From Ensifer oleiphilus (lineage in GTDB: Bacteria; Pseudomonadota; Alphaproteobacteria; Rhizobiales; Rhizobiaceae), in the NCBI RefSeq assembly GCF_013371465.1, contig NZ_JABWDU010000005.1:1-64000 (forward strand): 64,000 nt of DNA, written 5' to 3'. The notes beneath the pieces were generated by a model. That model did no database searches, was not told where the DNA came from, and saw only the letters and a program-made list of their open reading frames with translations. Position numbers and translations under genes: made by a program. Position 1 is the first letter of the stretch. Each line of letters starts with the position of its first letter. Below, in pieces: positions 18,453-28,207 of this stretch.

Positions 18453-19756
18453 GTGACCTCTTCTCCTCCTCGGAACCACCGGAAATGACCTCGGCAAGGC
18501 CGCTTGCCGATCGTCTGCGTCCACGCACGTTGTCCGAAGTCACCGGCCAGGAGCACCTGACGGGCGAGGATGGCGTGTTGACGCGAATGATCGCATCGGG
18601 ATCGCTCGGTTCGATGATCTTCTGGGGCCCTCCCGGTACCGGCAAGACGACGGTCGCCCGGCTGTTGTCGGGCGAGGCGGAGTTGGCCTTTGAGCAGATC
18701 TCGGCAATCTTCTCCGGCGTTGCCGACCTCAAGAAGGTATTCGAATCGGCGCGGGCACGGCGCATGTCCGGCCGGCAGACCTTGCTTTTCGTCGACGAGA
18801 TCCATCGTTTCAATCGCGCGCAGCAGGATAGTTTCCTGCCAGTCATGGAAGACGGCACGGTCATCCTGGTTGGGGCAACGACGGAGAACCCATCCTTCGA
18901 ACTCAACGCCGCTCTCCTCTCGCGCGCTCGCGTGCTGACGTTCAAGCCGCATGGTGAGGAGAGCCTGCAGGAATTGCTGAAGCGCGCGGAAGAAACGGAA
19001 GGCAAGCCGCTGCCGCTCGACGCGGACGCCCGGGCAAGCCTGATCCGCATGGCCGATGGCGATGGCCGGGCATCGCTGACACTGGCCGAAGAAGTCTGGC
19101 GCGCGGCGCGGCGCGACGAGATCTTCGACGTCGAAGCGCTGCAGCGGATCGTGCAGCGGCGAGCGCCGGTCTACGACAAGGGCCAGGACGGTCACTACAA
19201 TCTGATCTCGGCACTGCACAAATCGGTGCGCGGCTCCGACCCGGACGCTGCACTCTATTATCTCTGCCGGATGTTCGATGCCGGCGAGGACCCACTCTAT
19301 CTTGGAAGGCGCCTCGTTCGCATGGCGGTGGAGGATATCGGCCTGGCAGATCCCCAGGCGCTGGCAATCTGCAATGCCGCCAAGGACGCGTACGACTATC
19401 TCGGCTCGCCGGAAGGGGAGCTGGCGCTCGCTCAGGCCTGCGTCTATCTCGCGACAGCGCCGAAATCGAATGGCGTCTACATGGCCTATAAGGCCGCCAT
19501 GCGGGCTGCCAAGGAAAACGGTTCTCTGCTGCCTCCGAAGCATATTCTCAACGCGCCGACCAAGCTGATGAAGGGCGAGGGCTACGGCGACGGATACCGC
19601 TACGACCACGACGAGCCGGATGCTTTCTCTGGCCAAGACTATTTCCCGGAAAAGATGGGGCGTAAGATCTTCTACGATCCGCCAGAGCGCGGCTTTGAGC
19701 GCGAGATCCGCAAACGATTGGAATGGTGGGCGAAGCTGCGTCGCGAGCGAAGCTAA
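18449..19756 (+). CDS. rarA: Replication-associated recombination protein RarA (MgsA)
   Basis: RarA is an AAA+ ATPase acting at stalled replication forks. The 435-residue product has Walker A GPPGTGKT (residues 60-67) and Walker B LLFVDEIH (112-119), then a C-terminal tetramerisation region with DPLYLGRRLVRMAVEDIGLADP. Its ATG overlaps the protease stop (ATGA). Family identity is clear from the PRTLSEVTGQEHL opening. Confidence 0.94.
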   Translation: MSDLFSSSEPPEMTSARPLADRLRPRTLSEVTGQEHLTGEDGVLTRMIASGSLGSMIFWGPPGTGKTTVARLLSGEAELAFEQISAIFSGVADLKKVFESARARRMSGRQTLLFVDEIHRFNRAQQDSFLPVMEDGTVILVGATTENPSFELNAALLSRARVLTFKPHGEESLQELLKRAEETEGKPLPLDADARASLIRMADGDGRASLTLAEEVWRAARRDEIFDVEALQRIVQRRAPVYDKGQDGHYNLISALHKSVRGSDPDAALYYLCRMFDAGEDPLYLGRRLVRMAVEDIGLADPQALAICNAAKDAYDYLGSPEGELALAQACVYLATAPKSNGVYMAYKAAMRAAKENGSLLPPKHILNAPTKLMKGEGYGDGYRYDHDEPDAFSGQDYFPEKMGRKIFYDPPERGFEREIRKRLEWWAKLRRERS

Positions 19757-19935
19757 GCGAGAAAGGCGATTCTGTCTGAAGTGGAACCTTGGAAGCGCTC
19801 CATCTGCGTTCGCAAATATCGCCGGGCCGGAAACCGCAACATTATTAGAAATACCCAAGCATTGCCGGTCGTGCAGGGCTGGTTTGCCACGGCATATCTT
19901 GCTGTCGCCCGCGAACCGTGAGATAGAAACCGCGT

Positions 19936-20002
19936 TGCAGACGGCTGCACGGTACTGGATACCGAACATCCGCGGGGACGGCCTCGCTCCACTCTCAAGG
20001 AG
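19936..20002 (+). promoter_or_regulatory. Guanidine-II (mini-ykkC) riboswitch before gdx
   Basis: Two hairpins with ACGG loops stand in series: TGCAG-ACGG-CTGCA (19936-19949) and GCGGGG-ACGG-CCTCGC (19972-19987). The AAGGAG ribosome site of the next gene follows at 19997-20002. Paired hairpins with ACGR loops just before a ribosome site are the definition of the guanidine-II class. The gene controlled is a Gdx-type guanidinium exporter, the known partner. Guanidine is expected to raise translation; binding is inferred from the fold and the context. Confidence 0.9.
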
Positions 20003-20008
20003 TTTGAA

Positions 20009-20323
20009 ATGGCCTGGTTAATCCTCTTTCTTGCCGGCATCCTCGAAATCGGCTGGGCAATCGGTCTCAAATACACTGAAGGTTTTACTCGTGTGACGCC
20101 GACGATCCTCACCGTTGGCTCGATGATAGTTAGCATCGCGCTGCTGGGCCTGGCGGTCAGAACCTTGCCGCTCGGCACGGCCTATGCTGTCTGGACGGGC
20201 ATCGGCACCGTCGGCACCGTCATCCTCGGCATCGTTCTTTTCGCCGAGCCAGCCACTTTCGTCCGCCTCGGCTGCATCGCGCTGATCGTCGCCGGTATTG
20301 CGGGACTGAAGCTCTCCGCCTAA
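20009..20323 (+). CDS. gdx: Guanidinium exporter Gdx (SugE), SMR family
   Basis: This 104-residue protein has four hydrophobic helices, the size of small multidrug-resistance transporters. It has the conserved membrane Glu at residue 13 ([15 protein letters not shown]), followed by the GFTRVTPT segment that marks the Gdx/SugE branch rather than EmrE. Such proteins export guanidinium in exchange for protons. The guanidine-II riboswitch directly upstream supports this function. No partner SMR gene is adjacent, so it likely works as a homodimer. Confidence 0.92.
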   Translation: MAWLILFLAGILEIGWAIGLKYTEGFTRVTPTILTVGSMIVSIALLGLAVRTLPLGTAYAVWTGIGTVGTVILGIVLFAEPATFVRLGCIALIVAGIAGLKLSA

Positions 20324-20379
20324 CGTTACGTTCGTTAGCTGTCGTAACCGCAACGTTGCGTTTGGATTCCGACGCGCTG

Positions 20380-21165
20380 CTATCGCAGCGCGTCGAGAAC
20401 GGCTGCCGCCGCCTGCATTTCCTGCCAGCGCAGTTCGCGGCGCTTGAACGCCTCCTCGTCCGTGCCCCAATGCTCGATCTGCCAATCCTCGTCGACATGG
20501 GCAGCCGTCCAGGCCTGTTCGGCCGTCAGCCGGCCGGACGCGAAGGCAACTGCAAGCAGAGCCGAGCCGGTCAAGGTGGTGATCGTGTGCACGCAGGTGA
20601 GGCCAAGTGGCGTCGCGAAGGCGCGCAGGCCCTCGGCATAGGCGGTGATCGCCTCTTCAGGCTGTTCCTGGTGGATCACACCCTCGGCCAGAATGAAACG
20701 GGCGCCAAGGGATTGGGCAGCCCATTCGAGCACTGGATTCCACACGGCGTTCTGCCGTCCGACGAGCCCTTCCGGGCTGGACGCGCGGTAGCAGATGAGA
20801 TCGGTTCCGGCAAACCGCAAAATGTCTTCGAAGACCGAGCGCTGGTCCTTTGCCACCCCGTCGAGCGCCGTGTTGGCGATACGGGTGACCGGCATCTTGG
20901 CGGGGTCGATGACCTCGGCTTGTGCGTCCCATTCGGCCGCCAGCATTTCGGCGAGCTTGAGGGTCGGCACGGCAAGGGGATGTTTGGCCGGCGTTCGAAC
21001 CGGCCGGCCGTCGAGCAGGACGCTGTGGCCGCCGTCTTCTGCCGCGCCGATGCTGACGTCCTTGTAGAAGCGCTTGGGCAGCGGCTTCAGCATCTGGATC
21101 TGCGCGCGCCGGACCGGATCCTCGTGGCTGAGCGCACCGATGAGTTCATCGCGAATATCAGGCAT
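20380..21165 (-). CDS. ATP12-family chaperone for F1-ATPase assembly
   Basis: ATP12 proteins bind the F1 alpha subunit and help it assemble into ATP synthase. The 261-residue product matches the family: LPKRFYKDVSIGAAEDG near residue 30, HPLAVPTLKLAEMLAAEWDAQ, and PEGLVGRQNAVWNPVLEW centrally. The start at 21165 (MPDIRDELIG) overlaps the end of the HAD gene by eight bases; a longer in-frame extension into that gene was rejected. It is found mainly in alphaproteobacteria and mitochondria. Confidence 0.88.
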   Translation of the reverse strand: MPDIRDELIGALSHEDPVRRAQIQMLKPLPKRFYKDVSIGAAEDGGHSVLLDGRPVRTPAKHPLAVPTLKLAEMLAAEWDAQAEVIDPAKMPVTRIANTALDGVAKDQRSVFEDILRFAGTDLICYRASSPEGLVGRQNAVWNPVLEWAAQSLGARFILAEGVIHQEQPEEAITAYAEGLRAFATPLGLTCVHTITTLTGSALLAVAFASGRLTAEQAWTAAHVDEDWQIEHWGTDEEAFKRRELRWQEMQAAAAVLDALR

Positions 21166-21823
21166 GATAGTGTTCCATCCACTCAATGATGTCGGCCGGC
21201 GTGCGGGCAATGTAATCTGCGCCAGCCTCGACGAGGTCGGATACGCCGGCATAGCCCCATGCAACACCGATGGCAGCGGCGCCGGCAGCCTTTGCCATCT
21301 GCATATCATAAATCGCGTCGCCGATGACCACGGTATCACGCGGATCGATCCCGGCTTCTAAGCAGCATTCCGTCACCATGGCAGGGTGCGGTTTTGAAGG
21401 GCAGTCGTCGGCGGTGCGCGAGACGAAGAACATCCGGTCGAAGCCGTGGGTCTCGGCGATATGCGTCAGGCCGCGGCGCGATTTGCCGGTGACGGCGCCG
21501 ATAAGCAGCTCGTCGCGACCCGAAAGCGTCTGCATCATCGCTGCGATGCCTGGAAACAAAAGCTCCTGAAAACCCGCTTCCGCGCGGACGCCGGCAAAAA
21601 TCGCCTTGTAGTGCGCCGTCATTGCCAGTGCCTGGTCGTCGACATGGTCACGTCCGAGCAGGCGGGCAATGGCGATGTCGAGCGTCAGGCCGATGATGCC
21701 CTTGGTTGCGGACAGCGCGGGCCGGTTGAGGTCGAAGGCTTTGAAGGTTCGTGCCATCACTTCATGGATGAGACCGCCGCTGTCGACCAGCGTGCCGTCG
21801 CAATCGAAAAGTGCCAGTTTCAT
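21158..21823 (-). CDS. HAD-family phosphatase
   Basis: The 221-residue product is a haloacid dehalogenase-type hydrolase with the nucleophile motif FDCDGTLVDS (D7 and D9), motif II GAVTGKS (about residue 115), and motif IV VIGDAIYDM near residue 170. A cap domain lies between motifs I and II. It resembles phosphoglycolate phosphatase or pyrophosphatase-type enzymes, but the substrate cannot be deduced. It is in a tight minus-strand run with the pseudouridine synthase (3-base overlap) and the ATP12 gene. Confidence 0.82.
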   Translation of the reverse strand: MKLALFDCDGTLVDSGGLIHEVMARTFKAFDLNRPALSATKGIIGLTLDIAIARLLGRDHVDDQALAMTAHYKAIFAGVRAEAGFQELLFPGIAAMMQTLSGRDELLIGAVTGKSRRGLTHIAETHGFDRMFFVSRTADDCPSKPHPAMVTECCLEAGIDPRDTVVIGDAIYDMQMAKAAGAAAIGVAWGYAGVSDLVEAGADYIARTPADIIEWMEHYHA

Positions 21824-22815
21824 CAGTCGTCCTCGCCAGGCTCGTTCTCTTCGAAGCCCAGCAGGTTCCAGCTTTGGACCATGTGCGGCGGCAGCGGCGC
21901 GGTCACACGCAGGCGACCACCGTCCGGATGCGGAATGTCGATATGGCGCGCGTGCAGGTGCAGACGGTTCTGCATGCCTCCGGGCAGGCTCCAGTTGGTA
22001 TCGGCGTCGAAATACTTGGGATCGCCAAGGATCGGATGACCGATGTGCAAGGCGTGCACGCGCAACTGATGGGTACGACCGGTATAGGGTTCCATTTCGA
22101 GCCAGGCGAGGTTCTGGGCTGCCTGCTCGCGGATGCGGTAGTAGGAAATGGCGTGGTCGGCGCCGTCCTCGCCGTGTTTGGCGATGCGCATGCGGTCGCC
22201 GTCCGGTGTCTGTTCCTTGACCAGCCAGGTCGAGATGCGGTCTTCGCGCTTGCGCGGCACGCCCTTTACCAGGGCCCAGTAGGTCTTCTTGGTGTCGCGC
22301 TCCCGGAAGGCAGCCGTCAGCTTCTGCGCCGCGCCACGTGTACGCGCGATAACAAGCACACCAGACGTGTCGCGGTCGAGGCGGTGCACCAGACGGGGCT
22401 TCTCGCCGCGCTGGTTGGTCCAGGCCTCGAGCATCTTGTCGATGTGACGGTTGACGCCGGAGCCACCCTGAACTGCCAGACCGGCCGGCTTGTTCAGCAC
22501 GATAACCTTTGCATCCTCGTGCAGCACCATGCGCGACAGCAGCTCCCCGTCCGGCGAGTGGCGAAGGTCGCGCCCGGCGATCGGGCCCGTCTTCACTTCT
22601 TTCGCATCGACGTTAAGGGGAGGGATGCGGACCGTCTGGCCCGGCTGCAACCGCGTGTCGGATTTGACGCGGCCGCCATCGACACGAATCTGGCCCGAGC
22701 GCAGCAGCTTCTGCAGCGGACCGAAACCCAGCCCGGGAAAATGTACCTTGAACCAGCGATCGAGGCGCATGCCTGCCTCGTCACCGTCCACCTGCTTGTG
22801 TTCTATGCCTGCCAT
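21823..22815 (-). CDS. RluC/RluD-type pseudouridine synthase
   Basis: The 330-residue product converts uridine to pseudouridine in rRNA. An N-terminal S4 RNA-binding domain (about residues 15-70) is followed by the RluA-family catalytic domain with HRLDRDTSG (residues 144-152), where D147 is the catalytic Asp, and PYTGRTHQLRVH later. The exact target position is unknown, although the S4 plus RluA layout fits the RluC/RluD group. It is transcribed just before the HAD gene and after crcB. Confidence 0.87.
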   Translation of the reverse strand: MAGIEHKQVDGDEAGMRLDRWFKVHFPGLGFGPLQKLLRSGQIRVDGGRVKSDTRLQPGQTVRIPPLNVDAKEVKTGPIAGRDLRHSPDGELLSRMVLHEDAKVIVLNKPAGLAVQGGSGVNRHIDKMLEAWTNQRGEKPRLVHRLDRDTSGVLVIARTRGAAQKLTAAFRERDTKKTYWALVKGVPRKREDRISTWLVKEQTPDGDRMRIAKHGEDGADHAISYYRIREQAAQNLAWLEMEPYTGRTHQLRVHALHIGHPILGDPKYFDADTNWSLPGGMQNRLHLHARHIDIPHPDGGRLRVTAPLPPHMVQSWNLLGFEENEPGEDD

Positions 22816-22852
22816 CTCAGCGAACCTGCTTCCTGTTCTTTAGAGGCAGCCT

Positions 22853-23230
22853 TTAGACCATTGCGCGCATCAGGGCCAGCCCGGCAAAGACCGCCACGAT
22901 CGAAAGCACGACGCTTGCCGCGATATAGGTGATGGCAAGTGCGGCATCACCACGTTCAAACAGCGTGATCGTATCCAGCGAGAAGGCGGAAAACGTCGTG
23001 TAGCCGCCGAGCACGCCGGTGATCAGAAACAGTCGCATCTCCGCCGAAGCGCCGAACTTGCGCATGATCAACTCGGCCAAGAAGCCGATGAGGAAGGAGC
23101 CGGTGATGTTGACGCCGAGCGTTCCCCAGGGAAAGCCCGACCCCCAACGGTGAAGCGTCCAGAGGCCAACGAGATAACGGGCCATCGACCCGATGGCACC
23201 GCCGGCGCCTACAAGCAGAAGGTTGGACAT
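22853..23230 (-). CDS. crcB: Fluoride channel CrcB (Fluc)
   Basis: The 125-residue protein has four hydrophobic helices and the hallmark motifs of Fluc fluoride exporters: GAGGAIGSMARY at the start, GTLGVNITGSFLIGF with the conserved Asn, and GGYTTFSAFSLDT with the phenylalanine track. It functions as an antiparallel dimer in the inner membrane. Only 26 bases separate it from the fghA gene upstream, leaving no room for a fluoride riboswitch. Confidence 0.93.
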   Translation of the reverse strand: MSNLLLVGAGGAIGSMARYLVGLWTLHRWGSGFPWGTLGVNITGSFLIGFLAELIMRKFGASAEMRLFLITGVLGGYTTFSAFSLDTITLFERGDAALAITYIAASVVLSIVAVFAGLALMRAMV

Positions 23231-23256
23231 TGGATACTCCCGCTATTGCCTCAGGT

Positions 23257-24090
23257 TTAGGCTAGCCGCTCGGCGTGCCATTTCAGATGATCGTCCATGA
23301 AGGTCGAGATGAAATAATAGGAGTGATCGTAGCGCTCGTGCATGCGCAACGTCAGGCCAATGTCGGTTCCCTTGATCGCCTCTTCGAAAAGCCACGGCCG
23401 CAGGCCGTTGTCGAGGAAACTGTCTGCCTTGCCCTGGTCGATGAGGAACTCCGGGAAACGAGCGCCGTCCCTGACAAGTGCGCAGGCATCGTATTGCCGC
23501 CAGGCGGCCTTGTCCTCGCCGAGATATTTTTCGAAGGCGCCAATGGACCAGTCGGCCGTCGACGGTTCGACGATCGGTGCAAAGGCCGAGCAGCTGCGGA
23601 AACGGTCGGGGTTCTTGAGCGCGATGGTCATGGCGCCGTGGCCGCCCATCGAATGGCCGAAAATGCCCTGCCGGCTCATGTCGATGCGGAAGTGCTGGCT
23701 GACGAAGGCCGGCAACTCCTCGGTGACGTAGCTATACATCTGATAGTGTTCGGCCCACGGCGTCTGCGTTGCATCGAGGTAGAAGCCGGCCCCCTTGCCC
23801 ATCTGCCAGTTGGTGAGTTCGTCCGGAACTTCCGTTCCGCGCGGGCTGGTGTCAGGGCAGACGACAACAAGCCCAAGCTCGGCGGCCATCCGGCGGTATT
23901 CGCCTTTTTCCATCACGTTGGCATGGGTGCAGGTGAGGCCCGAGAGATACCAGAGAACCGGCCGCGGCTCCTTGATCGCCTGCGGCGGGACGAAGACAGC
24001 AAATGTCATCTCGCCCTTGCAGGCTTCGGACTCGTGCGAGAAGACGCCCTGCATGCCGCCGAATGCGGTGTTCTGGGATAGAACTTTCAT
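23257..24090 (-). CDS. fghA: S-formylglutathione hydrolase
   Basis: This 277-residue esterase hydrolyses S-formylglutathione to glutathione and formate, the second step in glutathione-linked formaldehyde removal. The nucleophile is in GHSMGGHGA (S147); the His lies in YDHSYYF near residue 256. GLTCTHANVMEKGEYRR is another family hallmark. The start at 24090 is preceded by AAGGAG. The first-step enzyme, the class III alcohol dehydrogenase, lies 1.3 kb upstream on the same strand. Confidence 0.94.
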   Translation of the reverse strand: MKVLSQNTAFGGMQGVFSHESEACKGEMTFAVFVPPQAIKEPRPVLWYLSGLTCTHANVMEKGEYRRMAAELGLVVVCPDTSPRGTEVPDELTNWQMGKGAGFYLDATQTPWAEHYQMYSYVTEELPAFVSQHFRIDMSRQGIFGHSMGGHGAMTIALKNPDRFRSCSAFAPIVEPSTADWSIGAFEKYLGEDKAAWRQYDACALVRDGARFPEFLIDQGKADSFLDNGLRPWLFEEAIKGTDIGLTLRMHERYDHSYYFISTFMDDHLKWHAERLA

Positions 24091-24115
24091 CAAATGCTCC
24101 TTGGATATCGTGGGG

Positions 24116-24763
24116 TCAGCCGGCGAGTTGCACGGCCGCGTTGACCGCAGCGGCGACAAGCACGGTGTTGAAGAAGAAGGAAACGATGGCGTGCATCAGG
24201 TTGATGCGCCGCATCGCCGTGGTGGTGATGGCGACATCGGATGTCTGGGCGGTCATGCCGATCACGAAGGAAAAATAGAGGAAATCATAGCCGCCCGGTT
24301 CCGGCGTCTCGGGAAAATCGAGCCCTCGCTGAGGGGTGGGAGTCTTGCCGCTGTCATCGGGCACCCAGTAAATGTGGGCGTAGTGCATCGCTGCCATCAC
24401 ATGAATGGTTGCCCAGCCCAAGACGACGGAGGCAAAGGCCAGGGCAAGTTCGAGCGTCGGCCCCTTGCTTTCGCCGTTGAGCGCGAAGAACAGCGAGACC
24501 AATGCCGTGGCGGCCGCTGCGAAGGTGACCAGGAAGATGACCGACTCCGGTTCGTCCGTGTTTCGCGCGTGCGTCTTGAGATGTTTGCCTGTCATCATCC
24601 GCAGCCGCCGGGCGCTCATGATCAGGTAGACGCAGAAGAAGGTGACGGCTGACACTTCGAAACTGTAGCGCGGCGCGGCGACCCACATGACCGCCAGGCT
24701 GGCAAGGGCACACGGGAACGCGGTGTAGAACGGCCAGTGCCTGAGCCTTGTCGTCGCTGTCAT
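24116..24763 (-). CDS. DUF1345 membrane protein
   Basis: The 215-residue product has about six hydrophobic segments, with conserved charged loops (VYLIMSARRLRMMTG, HAIVSFFFNTVLVAAAVN), matching the DUF1345 family of uncharacterised membrane proteins. It lies between fghA and yaiI on the minus strand. The start at 24763 (MTATTRLRHWPFY) was preferred to a longer frame, because a short basic N-terminus then leads into the first helix. Function unknown. Confidence 0.75.
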   Translation of the reverse strand: MTATTRLRHWPFYTAFPCALASLAVMWVAAPRYSFEVSAVTFFCVYLIMSARRLRMMTGKHLKTHARNTDEPESVIFLVTFAAAATALVSLFFALNGESKGPTLELALAFASVVLGWATIHVMAAMHYAHIYWVPDDSGKTPTPQRGLDFPETPEPGGYDFLYFSFVIGMTAQTSDVAITTTAMRRINLMHAIVSFFFNTVLVAAAVNAAVQLAG

Positions 24764-24803
24764 CGAAATGCCCTTGCGATCTATCGCGGGGTGACGCCGC
24801 GTT

Positions 24804-25244
24804 TCACTTTTTCGTCTGGCGTGCGAGCCGGTCAAGTGTCTCGAGGAAGGTCGAACGGTCGCGCTGCGTGAAGGCGGCGTTGTAGCCCTTGCTTTCGCCG
24901 GTCTCGCGCAGGTGTTGACCGAGGTCGCGCATGGCGGACGCCATGCCGATATTGCTCTTGTCGAAGACGCGGCCGGAAGGCCCGGTGACAAAGGCGCCGG
25001 CGGCCACGCAACGGACTGCGAGCGGAACGTCGGCGGTCACGACGATATCGCCTTCATGGGCGCGTTCGGCGATCCAGTCGTCGGCAGCGTCGAAACTCGC
25101 CGACACGATGACGTTATGGACCATCGGGTCGCGCGACGGACGCAGGCCCGAATTGGCGACGAAGGTCACTTCGAAGCCGTGGCGCTCGGCCACCTTCAGC
25201 ACTTCCGCCTTCACCGGGCAAGCATCGGCATCAACATAGATCAT
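24804..25244 (-). CDS. YaiI/YqxD family (UPF0178) protein
   Basis: The 146-residue product begins MIYVDADACPVKAEVLKVAERHG and contains DIVVTADVPLAVRCVAAGAFV, both diagnostic of UPF0178. The fold is PIN-like with conserved acidic residues, which suggests a nuclease, but this is not demonstrated. It lies downstream of the formaldehyde dehydrogenase terminator, so it probably has its own promoter. Confidence 0.85.
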   Translation of the reverse strand: MIYVDADACPVKAEVLKVAERHGFEVTFVANSGLRPSRDPMVHNVIVSASFDAADDWIAERAHEGDIVVTADVPLAVRCVAAGAFVTGPSGRVFDKSNIGMASAMRDLGQHLRETGESKGYNAAFTQRDRSTFLETLDRLARQTKK

Positions 25245-25270
25245 CTTGAATCAACTTCTCAACGGGACCG

Positions 25271-25302
25271 AAAAAGCGCCGGAATACAATCGATTCCGGC
25301 GC
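25271..25302 (-). terminator. Terminator after the formaldehyde dehydrogenase gene
   Basis: Read on the minus strand, the 10-bp stem GCGCCGGAAT/ATTCCGGCGC closes a seven-base loop and is followed by TTTTT. It lies between the dehydrogenase gene and yaiI and would end the dehydrogenase transcript. Confidence 0.85.
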
Positions 25303-25322
25303 CTTCCTGAATCGGATTACTA

Positions 25323-25368
25323 AGCAATTCCAGGAAGAGTGCGAAACGGTTTTCCGTCCGGAATTGCT
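25323..25368. repeat. Rhizobial-type palindromic intergenic repeat
   Basis: Inverted arms AGCAATTCC (25323-25331) and GGAATTGCT (25360-25368) surround a 28-base centre containing GAAACGGTTTTCCGTCC. The arrangement resembles short palindromic elements repeated in rhizobial intergenic regions. That assignment is from memory of the sequence pattern and only one copy is seen in this window. Confidence 0.5.
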
Positions 25369-25378
25369 CAGTTGGCGC

Positions 25379-26506
<1,128 letters not shown>

Positions 26507-26587
26507 GAATTTTCTCCCTTGGACTAACAATGATTTCGGGCGGCATCGGCGCAGCGGCCAATGTCGCCCGTTGGAATCGGCAATGAA

Positions 26588-26986
26588 CTATCGAATAGTC
26601 TGTTGGACGCGATTGAGTTCCATCTCAAGAGCGGCAATGGCCTTGCCGGTCTGTTCGTGCAATTTCTTGACGAGCGCAAGCTGCTCGCGAAGGCTATCGC
26701 CAGAAGCGATCTTCGTCTCGTCATCAGGCGCGCGGCCCATGCCGGCGATCAACCAGGCGGGCGTGACGCCCAATACGCCGGCAAGCATGAACAGGCGGTT
26801 GGTGCGTGGCTCGGCCCGGTCGCGCTCCCAGGCGGCAACGGTTTCCACTCGGACGCCGAGCTGATCGGCGAGATCCTTGGTCGAAAGATTGGCCGCGTCA
26901 CGTGCGCGCCAGATGCGTCCGCCCAGCGTATCTCCGTCGCCGGGGTCGCGCAGGCGGGCAATCATCGTTTCGGTTGACAAGCGCAT
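26588..26986 (-). CDS. XRE-family helix-turn-helix regulator
   Basis: The 132-residue product has a Cro/C1-type HTH (about residues 24-80: RIWRARDAANLSTKDLADQLGV then VETVAAWERDRAEPR) and a C-terminal coiled-coil-like helix (about 96-130, EQLALVKKLHEQTGKAIAAL) that may drive dimerisation. The start at 26986 follows GGAG with a seven-base gap; upstream in-frame GTGs were rejected. It lies 82 bases upstream of frmA on the same strand, so a role there is possible but only inferred. Confidence 0.82.
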   Translation of the reverse strand: MRLSTETMIARLRDPGDGDTLGGRIWRARDAANLSTKDLADQLGVRVETVAAWERDRAEPRTNRLFMLAGVLGVTPAWLIAGMGRAPDDETKIASGDSLREQLALVKKLHEQTGKAIAALEMELNRVQQTIR

Positions 26987-27234
26987 GGATATCTCCTTTG
27001 CCACGGTCACGTTCAAAGGTCCCGGTTTCTGATTGGAGAAGTGAGAAGCTTCTCCTCCGGGGCGGAAGATGAAGTGAGCTTATAGGCATTCGGACCGTCG
27101 CGGACCACCCCGAAGCGGCAAAAACACGGTCAAAAGCGGCTCCGGTGACGAAATGCGCCCTTTCGCGTCGTGCTCGCATGCGTTGAAAAGCGCCGCGAAC
27201 GCTCTAAGGTGGCGCATTCAAATCGGAACAAGCC

Positions 27235-28179
27235 ATGTCCGTGCCGGCATCGACAGCAACTCCTCCCCAGAACACCGTGATGCAGGGCGTAGCCATCATG
27301 CTCTTTGCCATGGTGATCCTGCCGGGCATGGACGTGATCGCGAAGTACATGGCCGTCGTCGAGGGCATGGCGCCGGCACAGGTGACATTCTATCGGTTCT
27401 TCTTCCAGCTTGTCGCGACGCTCCCATTGCTCCTGACGATCGGGGGCCTTCGGGCGCTGCGACCGAAACGGCTCTGGCTCAATCTGCTGCGCGGCGTGCT
27501 CCTGGCGGCGGCGGCCCTGTTCTTCTTCATTTCGGTGAAATACATGCCGCTCGCCGACGTGTTCGCGATCTATTTCGTCGAGCCTTTCATTCTGACCTGC
27601 CTCTCGGCGCTGATCCTTCGCGAGAGGGTAGACTGGCGCCGTTGGCTGGCGATCGGCATCGGTTTTGCCGGTGCGATGATCGTCATCCAGCCGAGTTTCG
27701 CAGCTTTCGGTGCAACATCGCTGTTGCCGGTCGCCTGCGCCACGGTCTTTGCTTTCTATCTGCTTTTGAACCGCGCGGTCGGAATGGCCGATAGCCCTCT
27801 GACGATGCAGACGATCGCCGGCATCGGCGGAACGCTGTTCATGGTGGGTGTGATCGCGATCGGCGACGGGATGGGCGTCGCAGACTTCGAGCCGTCCTTG
27901 CCGAAGACGACGCTCGGTTGGGTGCTCGTCGTCATCCTCGGCGCGCTTTCGGGCTATGGCCACCTTCTGGTGGTCAAGGCCTTCCAGGCCGCACCGGTTT
28001 CGCTGCTGGCGCCGTTTGCCTATTTCGAGATCGTCACCGCGACGGCGCTCGGCTACCTCATTTTCGGCGACTTTCCATCGCTCTCGAAATGGCTTGGCAT
28101 CGCGATCATCGTCGTGTCGGGGCTGTTCATGATCTGGCGCGAGCGTCAGGCCGGCAATCGATCCATCGAAGCGACGTGA
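27235..28179 (+). CDS. EamA/DMT-family transporter
   Basis: The 314-residue product has ten hydrophobic segments in two EamA repeats (about residues 15-150 and 165-300), as in drug/metabolite transporters. The substrate cannot be told. Its start ATG follows the AACAAGCC region after a 248-base divergent gap with the XRE regulator. It ends 28 bases from the convergent lipB gene, and no clear terminator is visible between them. Confidence 0.82.
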   Translation: MSVPASTATPPQNTVMQGVAIMLFAMVILPGMDVIAKYMAVVEGMAPAQVTFYRFFFQLVATLPLLLTIGGLRALRPKRLWLNLLRGVLLAAAALFFFISVKYMPLADVFAIYFVEPFILTCLSALILRERVDWRRWLAIGIGFAGAMIVIQPSFAAFGATSLLPVACATVFAFYLLLNRAVGMADSPLTMQTIAGIGGTLFMVGVIAIGDGMGVADFEPSLPKTTLGWVLVVILGALSGYGHLLVVKAFQAAPVSLLAPFAYFEIVTATALGYLIFGDFPSLSKWLGIAIIVVSGLFMIWRERQAGNRSIEAT

Positions 28180-28207
28180 TACGGGCCGGCCTGTAGCAAT
28201 CTTTGAT

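Noticed and set aside
16914-18524. 536-codon minus-strand frame opposite the DegP-type gene
   Set aside because: The plus-strand frame has a full catalytic triad and PDZ domains; the minus frame has none.
23231-23256. Fluoride riboswitch before crcB
   Set aside because: Only 26 bases separate crcB from fghA, too short for the known riboswitch, and no matching motif was seen.
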